DNA of 64,000 nt, from the NCBI GenBank assembly GCA_009777475.1, contig WRLU01000003.1, positions 1-64,000 of the forward strand, written 5' to 3'. Source of the DNA: Oscillospiraceae bacterium (GTDB lineage: Bacteria; Bacillota; Clostridia; Oscillospirales; UBA929). A model generated the notes under the pieces. The model saw nothing but the letters and a program-made list of their open reading frames with translations. It was not told the origin of the DNA and ran no database searches. The position numbers were made by a program, and so were the translations under genes. Positions 17,811 through 27,514 of this stretch are shown piece by piece; positions within the stretch are counted from its first letter, which is position 1; each line of letters opens with the position of its first letter.

Positions 17811-18530
17811 TTGCTGTATGCCATAGGGGATTTGCATCTTTCTGTAAATTTACCAAAAAAGATGGACGTTTTCGGCGGAGCTTGGGAAAACTACGAGCAA
17901 AAGATCAGCCGTTCTTTGAGTGAGCTGTTGCCTGAGGATACACTTTTGCTCTGCGGCGATACATCGTGGGGCATGAATCTTTCCCAATCACTGCCCGATT
18001 TTTTGTTTTTAAAAGAATGTCCCGCAAAGAAACTGCTCCTCAAAGGGAACCACGATTATTTCTGGGATACCGAGGCAAAAATGAGCCGTTTTTGGTCTGA
18101 AAACAGCTTGCATAATTTTAGTATTTTGCACAATAACGCCTTTTTGCACCAATCAGCCGCAATTTGCGGAACACGTGGATGGTTTTACGAGGAGGAAAAA
18201 GGCTCTGGGCAGGATGAAAAGATGATTAACCGCGAGGTCATACGCCTGCGTGCCTCGCTTGATGCCGGAAGGCGGCTTACCGATGGGGAGCTGATTGTCT
18301 TTTTGCACTATCCGCCCCTGTACAACGGCTACAGATGCCGTCCCATTTTAGATGTTTTGCACGAATATCAAGTCAGACGCTGTTATTACGGCCACTTACA
18401 CGGTCATTCCCGAATGCGGGCGACAGAGGGGGAACACCAAGGGATTGTCTATCGGCTTATTTCAGCCGATCACTTGAATTTTCGTCCTCTTGCTGTTAAC
18501 CTCGGCTTAATTGGAGGTGATTTGCAGTGA
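17811..18530 (+). CDS. Metallophosphoesterase, TTG start
   Basis: LLYAIGDLHLSVNLPKKMDVF, CGDTSWGMNL, LKGNHDYFWDT; RBS AGGAGGG. Confidence 0.88.
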   Translation: MLYAIGDLHLSVNLPKKMDVFGGAWENYEQKISRSLSELLPEDTLLLCGDTSWGMNLSQSLPDFLFLKECPAKKLLLKGNHDYFWDTEAKMSRFWSENSLHNFSILHNNAFLHQSAAICGTRGWFYEEEKGSGQDEKMINREVIRLRASLDAGRRLTDGELIVFLHYPPLYNGYRCRPILDVLHEYQVRRCYYGHLHGHSRMRATEGEHQGIVYRLISADHLNFRPLAVNLGLIGGDLQ

Positions 18531-18748
18531 AATCTTGCCCTTGCTGCTCCAGGCTTAATGAGGATTATGTTTGTTTTTGTATTTTCTGTGGTCAAAATTA
18601 CTCTGAACCGTGTGTTAATCGGCGGTATTTCAATACAAGTGTGCTGCCTAATGTGGCCTCGCAGGAAATAAACCGGGAATGCCCCAAATGCACCCACTCA
18701 TATCCCGGCGGTATGCTTGTCTGCCCAAAATGCGGTTCTTTTGAGTAA
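18527..18748 (+). CDS. Small double zinc-ribbon protein
   Basis: CPCC..CFCIFCG and CPKC...CPKCG. Confidence 0.6.
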   Translation: MKSCPCCSRLNEDYVCFCIFCGQNYSEPCVNRRYFNTSVLPNVASQEINRECPKCTHSYPGGMLVCPKCGSFE

Positions 18749-18826
18749 CGGTATACAGCCCATCATTAAAGCCCCACCTATCACAACAAAGTGTGAATGG
18801 GTGGGGCCCTTTTGTGTGTGGTTCGT

Positions 18827-21445
18827 TTACTTGCTCTTAATCGCCGCTTGGGCTGCCGCTAAACGAGCAATGGGTACCCTGAAGGGTGAACAGGAAACAT
18901 AGGCAAGCCCAACGTTATGGCAAAACTCCACTGAAGATGGATCGCCGCCGTGTTCCCCGCAGATACCGAGCTTGATGTCAGGGCGGCTCTTTTTGCCTAA
19001 GGCAACAGCCGTTTTGACAAGCTGTCCAACGCCTGTCTGGTCTAACCTGGCAAATGGGTCGGACTCATAGATTTTGTTGCCGTAGTAATCGTCAAGAAAT
19101 GCACCCGCATCGTCACGAGAAAAGCCAAATGTCATCTGGGTAAGGTCGTTGGTTCCAAAGCTGAAGAATTCTGCCTCTTTAGCAATTGCATCAGCGGTCA
19201 GAGCAGCACGCGGTATTTCAATCATTGTACCGATAAGGTATTTGAGCTGTGAACCGGATTCCTTAATCAGATTGTCGGCGGTTTCCTTGATGATGTTTTT
19301 GACAAATCCCATCTCTTTAACTTCGCCAACAAGCGGGATCATAATCTCCGGCACAACGTCAACCCCGGTTTCCTTTTTCACGTCAATAGCTGCCTGAATA
19401 ATAGCCCTGGCTTGCATCTCCGCAATTTCAGGATAGGACACTGCCAAGCGGCAACCACGGTGACCCATCATGGGGTTAAATTCATGTAAGCTGGAAATCC
19501 TGGTCTTCAGGGCATCAGCAGTAACACCCATTTCCTTAGACAGGGCAATAATATCTGATTCCTTTTGAGGCAAAAACTCGTGCAAGGGAGGGTCTAAAAG
19601 CCGAATGGTAACCGGCCTGTCGCCCATTGCCTTAAAGATACCGGAAAAGTCACCGACTTGCATTGGGAGGAGCTTGGCCAGTGCTTTCTTGCGTTCAGCG
19701 GTATCTGATGCTAAAATCATTTCCCTCATAGGTCCTATACGGTCAGGCTCAAAGAACATATGCTCAGTGCGAGTCAGCCCAATGCCCTCTGCTCCGAACT
19801 TTATGGCTTGTCCGGCATCGTGCGGGGTGTCGGCATTGGTACGCACTTTAAGGGTGCGGAATTTGTCTGCCAATTTCATGATGCGGTCAAAGTCGCCGCC
19901 GATTGATGCGGGGACTGTGGCGATTGCCTCGCCGTAAATTAAGCCGGTTGAGCCGTCAAGGGAAACAAAATCGCCCTCTTTGTATGTCTTGCCGCCAAGG
20001 GTAAACTGCTTTGCCGCCTCGTTCATAGCAATGTCGCCGCAACCGGAAACACAACAGGTACCCATTCCGCGTGCCACAACAGCGGCATGGCTGGTCATTC
20101 CGCCGCGTACTGTGAGAATTCCTTGAGCATGGTTCATCCCCTCTATATCTTCAGGAGAGGTTTCCATACGGACTAAAATTACACTCTCGCCCGCCAATGA
20201 TGCTTTTACGGCATCTTCAGCTGTAAAGTATACCTTGCCGCAGGCGGCACCCGGGGAGGCGGCCAATCCTTTTCCAATTGATTTCGCAGCCTTCAGTGCG
20301 GCTGTGTCAAACTGCGGGTGAAGAAGGGCATCAAGCTGTTTGGGGTCTATCATTGAAACTGCTTGCTCCTCCGTCTTCATTCCCTCGTCAATCAAATCGC
20401 ATGCAATTCTCAGCGCGGCGGAAGCTGTGCGCTTGCCGTTGCGGGTTTGCAGCATATACAGCTTGCGGTCCTGAATGGTAAACTCCATATCCTGCATATC
20501 TTTATAGTGACCTTCAAGGACTCCGCAGGTACGTACAAATTCGTCATAGCATTCGGGCATTTCTTCGGCTAGTTCCGAAATAGGCCTGGGGGTGCGGATT
20601 CCGGCTACAACATCCTCTCCTTGGGCATTGATAAGGAATTCACCCATCAGCTCCTTGGCCCCGGTGGCAGGATCGCGGGAAAAGGCAACGCCTGTACCGG
20701 AGTTGTTGTTCAGGTTGCCAAAAACCATCATCTGCACATTAACAGCCGTACCCCAAGAATAGGGGATATCGTGCATCATGCGGTAGTAGTTGGCGCGAGG
20801 ATTGTTCCATGAGCGGAAAACAGCCTTAATCGCGCCCATAAGCTGCTCCTTGGGATCCGCAGGGAAATCGGCACCGACCTTTGATTTATATTCGGCTTTG
20901 AACTGCGCCGACAGCTCCTTGAGATCGTCTGCTGTCAGATCCGTGTCTTCGGTGATGCCTTTTTTCTCTTTCATTTCATCAATAAGCTCTTCAAAGAATT
21001 TTTTTCCGACCTCCATGACAACATCCGAGTACATCTGGATAAAACGGCGGTAACAGTCATACGCCCAGCGGGGATTTCCCGATTTTTTAGCTAAAGCCTC
21101 GGTTACCGTGTCGTTAAGCCCCAGGTTCAAAATAGTATCCATCATTCCGGGCATGGAGGCGCGGGCACCCGAGCGAACAGATACTAAAAGAGGCTTCTCC
21201 TGATCGCCGAATTTGGATCCGGCGATTTCTTCGAGCTTAGCTATGTTACTCATAATTTCGCTTTGAATGCTTTGGCTGATTAGTTCACCGTCATCATAGT
21301 ATTTTGTGCAAGCCTCGGTAGTTACGGTAAAGCCTTGGGGTACAGGCAGGCCCAAATTAACCATTTCTGCTAAATTGGCACCCTTGCCGCCCAAGAGTTC
21401 ACGCATGGTTCCGTTTCCCTCGGAGAAGAGATAGACAAATTTCAC
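18827..21445 (-). CDS. ppdK: Pyruvate, phosphate dikinase
   Basis: KFVYLFSEGNGTMRELLGGKGANLAEM, GGMTSHAAVVARGMGTCCVSGCG, GICGEHGGDPSSVEFCHNVGLAYVSCSPFRVPIARLAAAQ. Confidence 0.97.
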   Translation of the reverse strand: MKFVYLFSEGNGTMRELLGGKGANLAEMVNLGLPVPQGFTVTTEACTKYYDDGELISQSIQSEIMSNIAKLEEIAGSKFGDQEKPLLVSVRSGARASMPGMMDTILNLGLNDTVTEALAKKSGNPRWAYDCYRRFIQMYSDVVMEVGKKFFEELIDEMKEKKGITEDTDLTADDLKELSAQFKAEYKSKVGADFPADPKEQLMGAIKAVFRSWNNPRANYYRMMHDIPYSWGTAVNVQMMVFGNLNNNSGTGVAFSRDPATGAKELMGEFLINAQGEDVVAGIRTPRPISELAEEMPECYDEFVRTCGVLEGHYKDMQDMEFTIQDRKLYMLQTRNGKRTASAALRIACDLIDEGMKTEEQAVSMIDPKQLDALLHPQFDTAALKAAKSIGKGLAASPGAACGKVYFTAEDAVKASLAGESVILVRMETSPEDIEGMNHAQGILTVRGGMTSHAAVVARGMGTCCVSGCGDIAMNEAAKQFTLGGKTYKEGDFVSLDGSTGLIYGEAIATVPASIGGDFDRIMKLADKFRTLKVRTNADTPHDAGQAIKFGAEGIGLTRTEHMFFEPDRIGPMREMILASDTAERKKALAKLLPMQVGDFSGIFKAMGDRPVTIRLLDPPLHEFLPQKESDIIALSKEMGVTADALKTRISSLHEFNPMMGHRGCRLAVSYPEIAEMQARAIIQAAIDVKKETGVDVVPEIMIPLVGEVKEMGFVKNIIKETADNLIKESGSQLKYLIGTMIEIPRAALTADAIAKEAEFFSFGTNDLTQMTFGFSRDDAGAFLDDYYGNKIYESDPFARLDQTGVGQLVKTAVALGKKSRPDIKLGICGEHGGDPSSVEFCHNVGLAYVSCSPFRVPIARLAAAQAAIKSK

Positions 21446-21630
21446 TGTTGTTCCGCCCTTTCTGTTTCTTGTTTGAGGGAGAAAAATTTCCCCGCTCCTT
21501 CACCTGGTGAGCATTATACACCCGGGCATCCTCAAAGTCAATACATATATGTGAATAATATGTGAACGCTGTATGCAAAAAAAGGGGGGCGGCACTGTGT
21601 GCCGGCACCCCTGTGTATTGCGCGTTCCAA

Positions 21631-22668
21631 TTATTTTCTAACCGTCACCTTGAAAACCTTGGATATTCTGCTCTTGCTGTTATTGCCGACCGTATGCGTG
21701 GCCCGGCAACGATAATACAATGTACCCGTTTTCTTAACAGGAACCCTGTAGCTGGATTTAGTGGCCTTTTTAATATTCTTAAAGCCCTTTTTCTTCTTTT
21801 CGCTGCTCTGCCATTGGAGCTTGAGCGTACCGCCTGTCCCGGTGTTTTTAGCAGTAAGCTTCAGGTTCAGCTTTTTGCCCTTCTTCACATTGTGAGTTGC
21901 CTTGGACTGTTTGGAAAGTTTCGGCGTGCCAACCTTGGGGTCAACTCGTATGGAAAACGGAATAGTGCGTGATGCCCCCCCGCTGGTAACCGCCCCGCCC
22001 CCTTTTGCATACGCCTCGGCGACAGTACCTTTGTATCCCCAGATTCGCACTATGGGAGAATCTACAAAGACATCAGGCCGGATGAGGGTAACACTGCGGG
22101 GGATATTGACTCTCATTAGGGATGGGCAACGCGCAAATGCTTCAGCATTGATTCCCTGAACGCCTTGCTGAATAGTAACAGTTTGGAGGTTTCTGCAATC
22201 TGAGAAGGTATTCGCATTTATAGTCGTGACACCACCGGGGACGGTAACGCTTGCAAGTGACGTACAACCATTGAATGCCCCTGCACCAATGTTGATAACC
22301 TTGCTTGGGATGTTAATTGTTCTTAGCATGACACAGCCCTGAAAGGCCTGCTGGCCAATAGAAGTCAACGATGACGGCAAGGTAACAGACATAAGGCCAA
22401 GCCTATTCTGAAACGCAAAGGCATCAATCGCTCCCACCTGGTACATATTGCCGTCTGTGGGGTTAGGTAACGAGCCGGGAATTGTCAGACTGGACTGGGA
22501 TCCTGTGTAACCGCTGATTCTTGCTCTGCCTTCAGAGCAGTAATACTGAATACCATTGAAGTCAAGCGCCTTGACACTGGGTAAAATAGGCAAGATACCC
22601 CCCGCCAGCCCAGCCAGGATTGCCACTGCCAGTACTACCACACCGGCTTTTTTTGCGAGTTTGAACAT
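21631..22668 (-). CDS. Secreted BspA-like leucine-rich repeat protein with basic C-terminal domain
   Basis: Signal peptide; LRR_5 repeats such as LTSIGQQAFQGCVMLRTINIPSKVINIGAGAFNGC. Confidence 0.88.
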   Translation of the reverse strand: MFKLAKKAGVVVLAVAILAGLAGGILPILPSVKALDFNGIQYYCSEGRARISGYTGSQSSLTIPGSLPNPTDGNMYQVGAIDAFAFQNRLGLMSVTLPSSLTSIGQQAFQGCVMLRTINIPSKVINIGAGAFNGCTSLASVTVPGGVTTINANTFSDCRNLQTVTIQQGVQGINAEAFARCPSLMRVNIPRSVTLIRPDVFVDSPIVRIWGYKGTVAEAYAKGGGAVTSGGASRTIPFSIRVDPKVGTPKLSKQSKATHNVKKGKKLNLKLTAKNTGTGGTLKLQWQSSEKKKKGFKNIKKATKSSYRVPVKKTGTLYYRCRATHTVGNNSKSRISKVFKVTVRK

Positions 22669-22776
22669 TATACCCTCTCCTTAATTTTCGTACCCCTTCA
22701 CCCTGAAACAGAGATATCTGGGGTTCCTATTATAGTACAAAAAGAACTGAAGCGCAACCACACACACATGGGAACA

Positions 22777-23355
22777 CTAAGCTGCTTTATCGAAGTTTTT
22801 GCCGAGTGCCTGATCTGGCTTTTTGTATGTATTCTTGGCCTGGGCCGGTGTGGTCACCCTGACCTCGGTCATCCCTCCGGAAACATATACCTTTTTACAT
22901 TCAGGACATACATCCGTATGAATCCGTACCGAAGTCTGCACATTGCTGTTTTTTGACAATGCCTCCCTCTGGGCAATGGCAACGTGTTCTCTTTCATGCG
23001 ACATAACAACACTTGCCGCCGCACCTGGCGCAATTTTCCCGCCACCCTTAAAAGACACTCCCCCATCATTGGACTGGTCGATATATACCCTGTTCTGACA
23101 AGCTTGACAGGGCTTATTTTCATCCTCACTGCTGTCTTTCATGCCGGGAACAGCTCCTGGCGTGTAAATTTGCTTGTAAGGATCTGCCTGGATTGTTCCG
23201 TCTGAACCAACTCCTGAGGTAACATCAAGTATTACTCCCGGGGTCGTTGTGGTCATGCGCTGGACTTTCTGGCTGTGTACCGGAGTTGTTGATACCGGTT
23301 GGATGCTATTTGCACCGCGTATGCCGTACCCGCTGATATTCGGCATAGTATTCAT
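22777..23355 (-). CDS. Putative metalloprotease-like protein (SprA-related-like)
   Basis: CQACQNRVYIDQSNDGGVSFKGGGKIAPGAAASVVMSHEREHV; HEREH motif and CPECKK. Confidence 0.6.
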   Translation of the reverse strand: MNTMPNISGYGIRGANSIQPVSTTPVHSQKVQRMTTTTPGVILDVTSGVGSDGTIQADPYKQIYTPGAVPGMKDSSEDENKPCQACQNRVYIDQSNDGGVSFKGGGKIAPGAAASVVMSHEREHVAIAQREALSKNSNVQTSVRIHTDVCPECKKVYVSGGMTEVRVTTPAQAKNTYKKPDQALGKNFDKAA

Positions 23356-23491
23356 GCTGGCAACCTCTCTCTCCTCAAAATCAACAATGCATCCGCATCA
23401 TTGGGACCATTATGCCACAAAGGCTTCAGAAATGCAAGCATTATTTTTAAAGCGGCATCCAGAACCCCATTTTCCGGTCATTTTATCCCCA

Positions 23492-23716
23492 TTATTTCCG
23501 GAAAATCCGCGCAATCCTTGAGAAAACATTTACCTTAGGCTCTGCTACGAGAGCTTCTGGCTCACGCGCCGTGCCGTCAGCGGCTTCAAGCTCTGATTTT
23601 TGTTCCGGGTTAAGCGAAGAGTTCTGTATTTCCGGGGGTTCCAGCTCAAACCCGCAGGAAGGGCAGGTTACCGCATTTTTCGGGGCACTGGCACGGCAAA
23701 CATAGCACTGGTTCAT
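23492..23716 (-). CDS. Small zinc-ribbon protein
   Basis: MNQCYVCRASAPKNAVTCPSCGFEL. Confidence 0.55.
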   Translation of the reverse strand: MNQCYVCRASAPKNAVTCPSCGFELEPPEIQNSSLNPEQKSELEAADGTAREPEALVAEPKVNVFSRIARIFRK

Positions 23717-23729
23717 TCTTTAGACCTCT

Positions 23730-25475
23730 CTACCTGATTTTAATATGCGCCTCGCGCAACTGTAATTCGGTAACCTCGCAGGGCGCACCCATCAGCATAT
23801 CCTGGGCATTAGCGTTCATGGGGAACGGTATGACCTCACGGATGTTCTCCTTGGCGGCAAGAAGCATGACTATACGGTCAATCCCGGGTGCCATTCCGGC
23901 ATGGGGCGGCGCGCCGTATTGAAAGGCGGTATAGAGTGCCGGGAATTTTTCTGACAAAACAGCTTTATCGTACCCGGCAATGGCAAAAGCCTTACGCATA
24001 ATGTCGGGGCGGTGGTTTCTGACCGCACCGGAGGAAAGCTCAATGCCGTTGCATACAACGTCATACTGCCAGGCTTTGATTTCCAAGGGGGAGGCCGTTT
24101 CAAGTGCCTCTAGCTCCCCCTGCGGCATTGAAAAGGGGTTGTGGGTAAATTTATACCCTCCTGTTTCGGCATCGGCTTCATACATAGGAAAATCCACGAC
24201 AAAGCATATTGAAAAACTGTCTGTATCTATTAGGTTTAACTTTTCGCCCAATTCGGTGCGAATTTGTCCCGCAAGGGAATCGATGCATCCGGGTACATCG
24301 GAAATAAAGAAAACCGTATCGTGTTCAGACATGGACCGGGTAAGAATTTTTTGTTTCTCAGGTGACAAAAACTTGACAATGGGGCCTTTTAGCTCAAAGC
24401 CTTCGCCAACCGAGATATACCCCAGCCCTTTCATTCCTATGCTAGTGGCAAAGCCGAGCATTTTCTCGAAGAATGACTTGGGCATTTTAGCGCAGCCCGG
24501 CGCGGTAATTCCGCGTACAGGCTTGTTTTTGAAGGGAGCAAAGTCGGCATCGGAAAAAAATTCGGTCAAATCCTGTATTATCAGCGGATTGCGGAGGTCA
24601 GGCTTGTCTGTGCCGTATTTGAGCATGCATTCGGCAAAGGGAATGCGGGGAAATGGAGCAGGATTGACGGTCTTATCCGAAAAGGCCTTGAATGTATTAT
24701 GCAAAACTGTCTCACAAACGCCTAAAACATCTTCCTGCCCAGCAAATGCCATCTCAAAGTCAAGCTGATAAAACTCACCCGGTGAACGGTCGGCCCTGGC
24801 ATCCTCGTCCCTAAAGCAGGGTGCGATTTGAAAATATTTATCGAACCCCGATGCCATCAAAAGCTGTTTGAATTGCTGAGGTGCTTGCGGTAGGGCGTAA
24901 AATTTCCCATGGTGCTTTCTGCTAGGGACCAAATAATCACGCGCACCTTCAGGCGAGGAGGCGGTTAAAATAGGTGTTTGAATTTCTAAAAAGCCTAGCT
25001 GCTCCATCTCTTTGCGTAAAAAACCAGTAACATTAGACCTCAACACCATATTTTCATGCACCGCAGGATTCCGCAGGTCAAGGTAGCGGTATTGCAGGCG
25101 CAAATCCTCCCGGATTTTCTCCGACTCCCTGATTTCAAAGGGCAGGGAGTGTTCGGCACGGCTCAGCACATCGGTTCGCTCGCAGTGCAGCTCAACCTCC
25201 CCGGTTTCAATTTTATCATTAACCGTTTCTTTGTCTCTGAGCCGGACTTTTCCTTCAACCAAAACAACGCTTTCCTTGCTTAGCTGTCCAACTACGCTGT
25301 CATCGTGAAAAACAGCCTGTGTTACCCCATAATGGTCCCGCAAATCTACAAAGATAACCCCGCCATGGTCTCTCACAGTGTCTATCCACCCCGACAGGCG
25401 TACTGTTTTGTCTATATCAGATTTTCTCAATTCCCCGCAGTTATGTGTCCTGTATTGGCTCATGGTGTTCATCAT
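23730..25475 (-). CDS. aspS: Aspartyl-tRNA synthetase
   Basis: RTHNCGELRKSDIDKTVRLSGWIDTVRDHGGVIFVDLRD; FRDEDARADRSPGEFYQLDFEM; GAPPHAGMAPGIDRIVMLL. Confidence 0.97.
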   Translation of the reverse strand: MMNTMSQYRTHNCGELRKSDIDKTVRLSGWIDTVRDHGGVIFVDLRDHYGVTQAVFHDDSVVGQLSKESVVLVEGKVRLRDKETVNDKIETGEVELHCERTDVLSRAEHSLPFEIRESEKIREDLRLQYRYLDLRNPAVHENMVLRSNVTGFLRKEMEQLGFLEIQTPILTASSPEGARDYLVPSRKHHGKFYALPQAPQQFKQLLMASGFDKYFQIAPCFRDEDARADRSPGEFYQLDFEMAFAGQEDVLGVCETVLHNTFKAFSDKTVNPAPFPRIPFAECMLKYGTDKPDLRNPLIIQDLTEFFSDADFAPFKNKPVRGITAPGCAKMPKSFFEKMLGFATSIGMKGLGYISVGEGFELKGPIVKFLSPEKQKILTRSMSEHDTVFFISDVPGCIDSLAGQIRTELGEKLNLIDTDSFSICFVVDFPMYEADAETGGYKFTHNPFSMPQGELEALETASPLEIKAWQYDVVCNGIELSSGAVRNHRPDIMRKAFAIAGYDKAVLSEKFPALYTAFQYGAPPHAGMAPGIDRIVMLLAAKENIREVIPFPMNANAQDMLMGAPCEVTELQLREAHIKIR

Positions 25476-27145
25476 TCCTTTCCAAATTCGCTTTCCTTTC
25501 GTATTTGTGCTCGTTTGATTTTCCCGCTGACGGTCTTGGGCAACTCCCTTACAAATTCCACAATACGCGGATACTTGTAGGGGGCGGTTACCTTTTTAAC
25601 GTGCGCTTGCAGTTCTTTTATCAGCAAATCACCGGGAGCAAATCCGGGGGCTAACACAATGGTAGCTTTAACTACCTGACCGCGTACCGGGTCGGGTGCG
25701 GCAGTAACGGCACACTCTATCACTGCCGGGTGCTCAATCAAAGCCGATTCGACCTCAAAAGGCCCTATCCGGTACCCCGAACACTTAATAACATCGTCAT
25801 TGCGCCCTACAAACCAGTAATACCCATCATCATCACGCCAGGCAACATCACCTGTGGCATAATAGCCGTTACGGAAAACCTTGGCGTTGTACGAATCATC
25901 CTTGTAATATCCGGAAAAAAGCCCGCTGGGATTATCAAGCCCTCGTATAACAATCTCGCCCTCAATTCCGTTTTCGCAGCTTTTGCCTTCAGCATCAACT
26001 AAATCAATATCATACAATGGTGAGGGCTTCCCCATGCTGCCGGCTCGGGGAGAGACCCACTTAAAATTAGCAATTAACACACTTGATTCACTCTGCCCGA
26101 AGCCTTCTCTTAACTCCCCCCCGGTAATTTCCTTCCATCTGCGGAATACCTCGGGATTAAGAGGCTCACCGGCGTTTCCATAGTGCTTTATAGACGATAA
26201 ATCATATTTTTTAATGTCTTTTTCTTGAAGCATGAAGCGGTACATAGTTGGTGGGGCGCAAAATGTTGTTAATTTATAATCCTGCATTTTTTGCAAAAGG
26301 CTTGCCGGAACAAAATTGTCCATATCATAGGCAAAAACAGCCGCACCGCACAGCCATTGACCATAGATTTTACCCCATCCGAACTTAGCCCACCCCGAAT
26401 CAGAAACCGACATGTGCAGGGTGTCCTCCTGCACTTGCTGCCAGTACTTCGCTGTGACAATCTGGCCCAGGGGGTGCAGAAAGCTATGCTGCACCATTTT
26501 AGGCATTCCGGTAGTTCCGGAGGTGAAATAAATAAGCATCAAATCTTCGTTGCAGGTTGCGGCGCGGCCCACGGGATGCGGAAATATTTCTGGATAAGCT
26601 TCAATGCTAAAATCCATCCATCCATCACTGTGACCCCCTATAATAACCCTGGGTATGTCAACCTGTGCTTGTGCCGCCTGGGAAATAACAAAGGCATCAT
26701 GTACGCAAACCATCATTTTTATTCCGGCGGCCCGGACCCGGTAGCTTATATCTTTTGCGGTAAGCTGCAATGACGCCGGAATTACAATAGCCCCCAATTT
26801 GTGAAGAGCAACGGCACAAACCCAATACTCCCACCGTCTGCGCAGGATCAGCAGTACCGGGTCGCCTTTTTTTATACCTTTTTCGGTGAAAAAATGTACA
26901 GCCTGATTTGACAGCCGGTTCATCTCGGAAAATGTAATCTTTTTTTCATTCCCGCGATCATCACACCAGCACAAGGCGAGCTTGTCTGGTTCAACGTCCG
27001 ACCAAGCCTCAACACAGTCAAATCCGAAATTAAAGCTTTCAGGAATGTTAAGACGGTAATTTTTTATGAAGTCCTCGTACGAGTCAAATTCAACCCGCGG
27101 AAGATATTTTTTCAACAACCTCACATTTTTCGCCCTTTCAGTCAA
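25472..27145 (-). CDS. Acyl-CoA synthetase (medium-chain ACSM-like, AMP-forming)
   Basis: LIYFTSGTTGMPKMVQHS, YYATGDVAWRDDDGYYWFVGRNDDVIKCSGYRIGPFEVESAL, PKTVSGKIKRAQIR. Confidence 0.92.
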   Translation of the reverse strand: MTERAKNVRLLKKYLPRVEFDSYEDFIKNYRLNIPESFNFGFDCVEAWSDVEPDKLALCWCDDRGNEKKITFSEMNRLSNQAVHFFTEKGIKKGDPVLLILRRRWEYWVCAVALHKLGAIVIPASLQLTAKDISYRVRAAGIKMMVCVHDAFVISQAAQAQVDIPRVIIGGHSDGWMDFSIEAYPEIFPHPVGRAATCNEDLMLIYFTSGTTGMPKMVQHSFLHPLGQIVTAKYWQQVQEDTLHMSVSDSGWAKFGWGKIYGQWLCGAAVFAYDMDNFVPASLLQKMQDYKLTTFCAPPTMYRFMLQEKDIKKYDLSSIKHYGNAGEPLNPEVFRRWKEITGGELREGFGQSESSVLIANFKWVSPRAGSMGKPSPLYDIDLVDAEGKSCENGIEGEIVIRGLDNPSGLFSGYYKDDSYNAKVFRNGYYATGDVAWRDDDGYYWFVGRNDDVIKCSGYRIGPFEVESALIEHPAVIECAVTAAPDPVRGQVVKATIVLAPGFAPGDLLIKELQAHVKKVTAPYKYPRIVEFVRELPKTVSGKIKRAQIRKESEFGKE

Positions 27146-27216
27146 ACCGTGATTTTATATCACCGCCCAATTATAACAGCTTCCTCTGCCGATAGCAATA
27201 GCGTAAATGAATTTTG

Positions 27217-27362
27217 CCACGGCGATTTAGTTTCGTAACCGTTTGTAGGGTACGCCGCCATCAACCTACCGCTCCAGAACGGTGCAATGCAGGTTTGCAG
27301 GATGCCGAGGACGGCATCCTCTACATTGAGAACTGCAAAAATTACAAAACTAAATTGCCGTG
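27217..27362. mobile_element. MITE-like element with ~21-bp TIRs and 9-bp target duplication
   Basis: CACGGCGATTTAGTTTCGTAA (27218-27238) / TTACAAAACTAAATTGCCGTG (27342-27362); flanking direct repeat TGAATTTTG at 27208-27216 and 27363-27371. Confidence 0.8.
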
Positions 27363-27514
27363 TGAATTTTGTCAGGGCAGGCTATGTGTAAGCGCGTTTG
27401 GTGTGTGGCTTTTCAAGGGGTCTATTGCAATGCCGGATGAAATATGATAAGCTCTGTCCTGGCGTTACCTGTTTTATAGCCTTGGATTTTTAACCTGGAA
27501 GGATAGTAATTATT

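Noticed and set aside
23980-24768. Plus-strand ORF of 262 aa
   Set aside because: Antisense to aspS.
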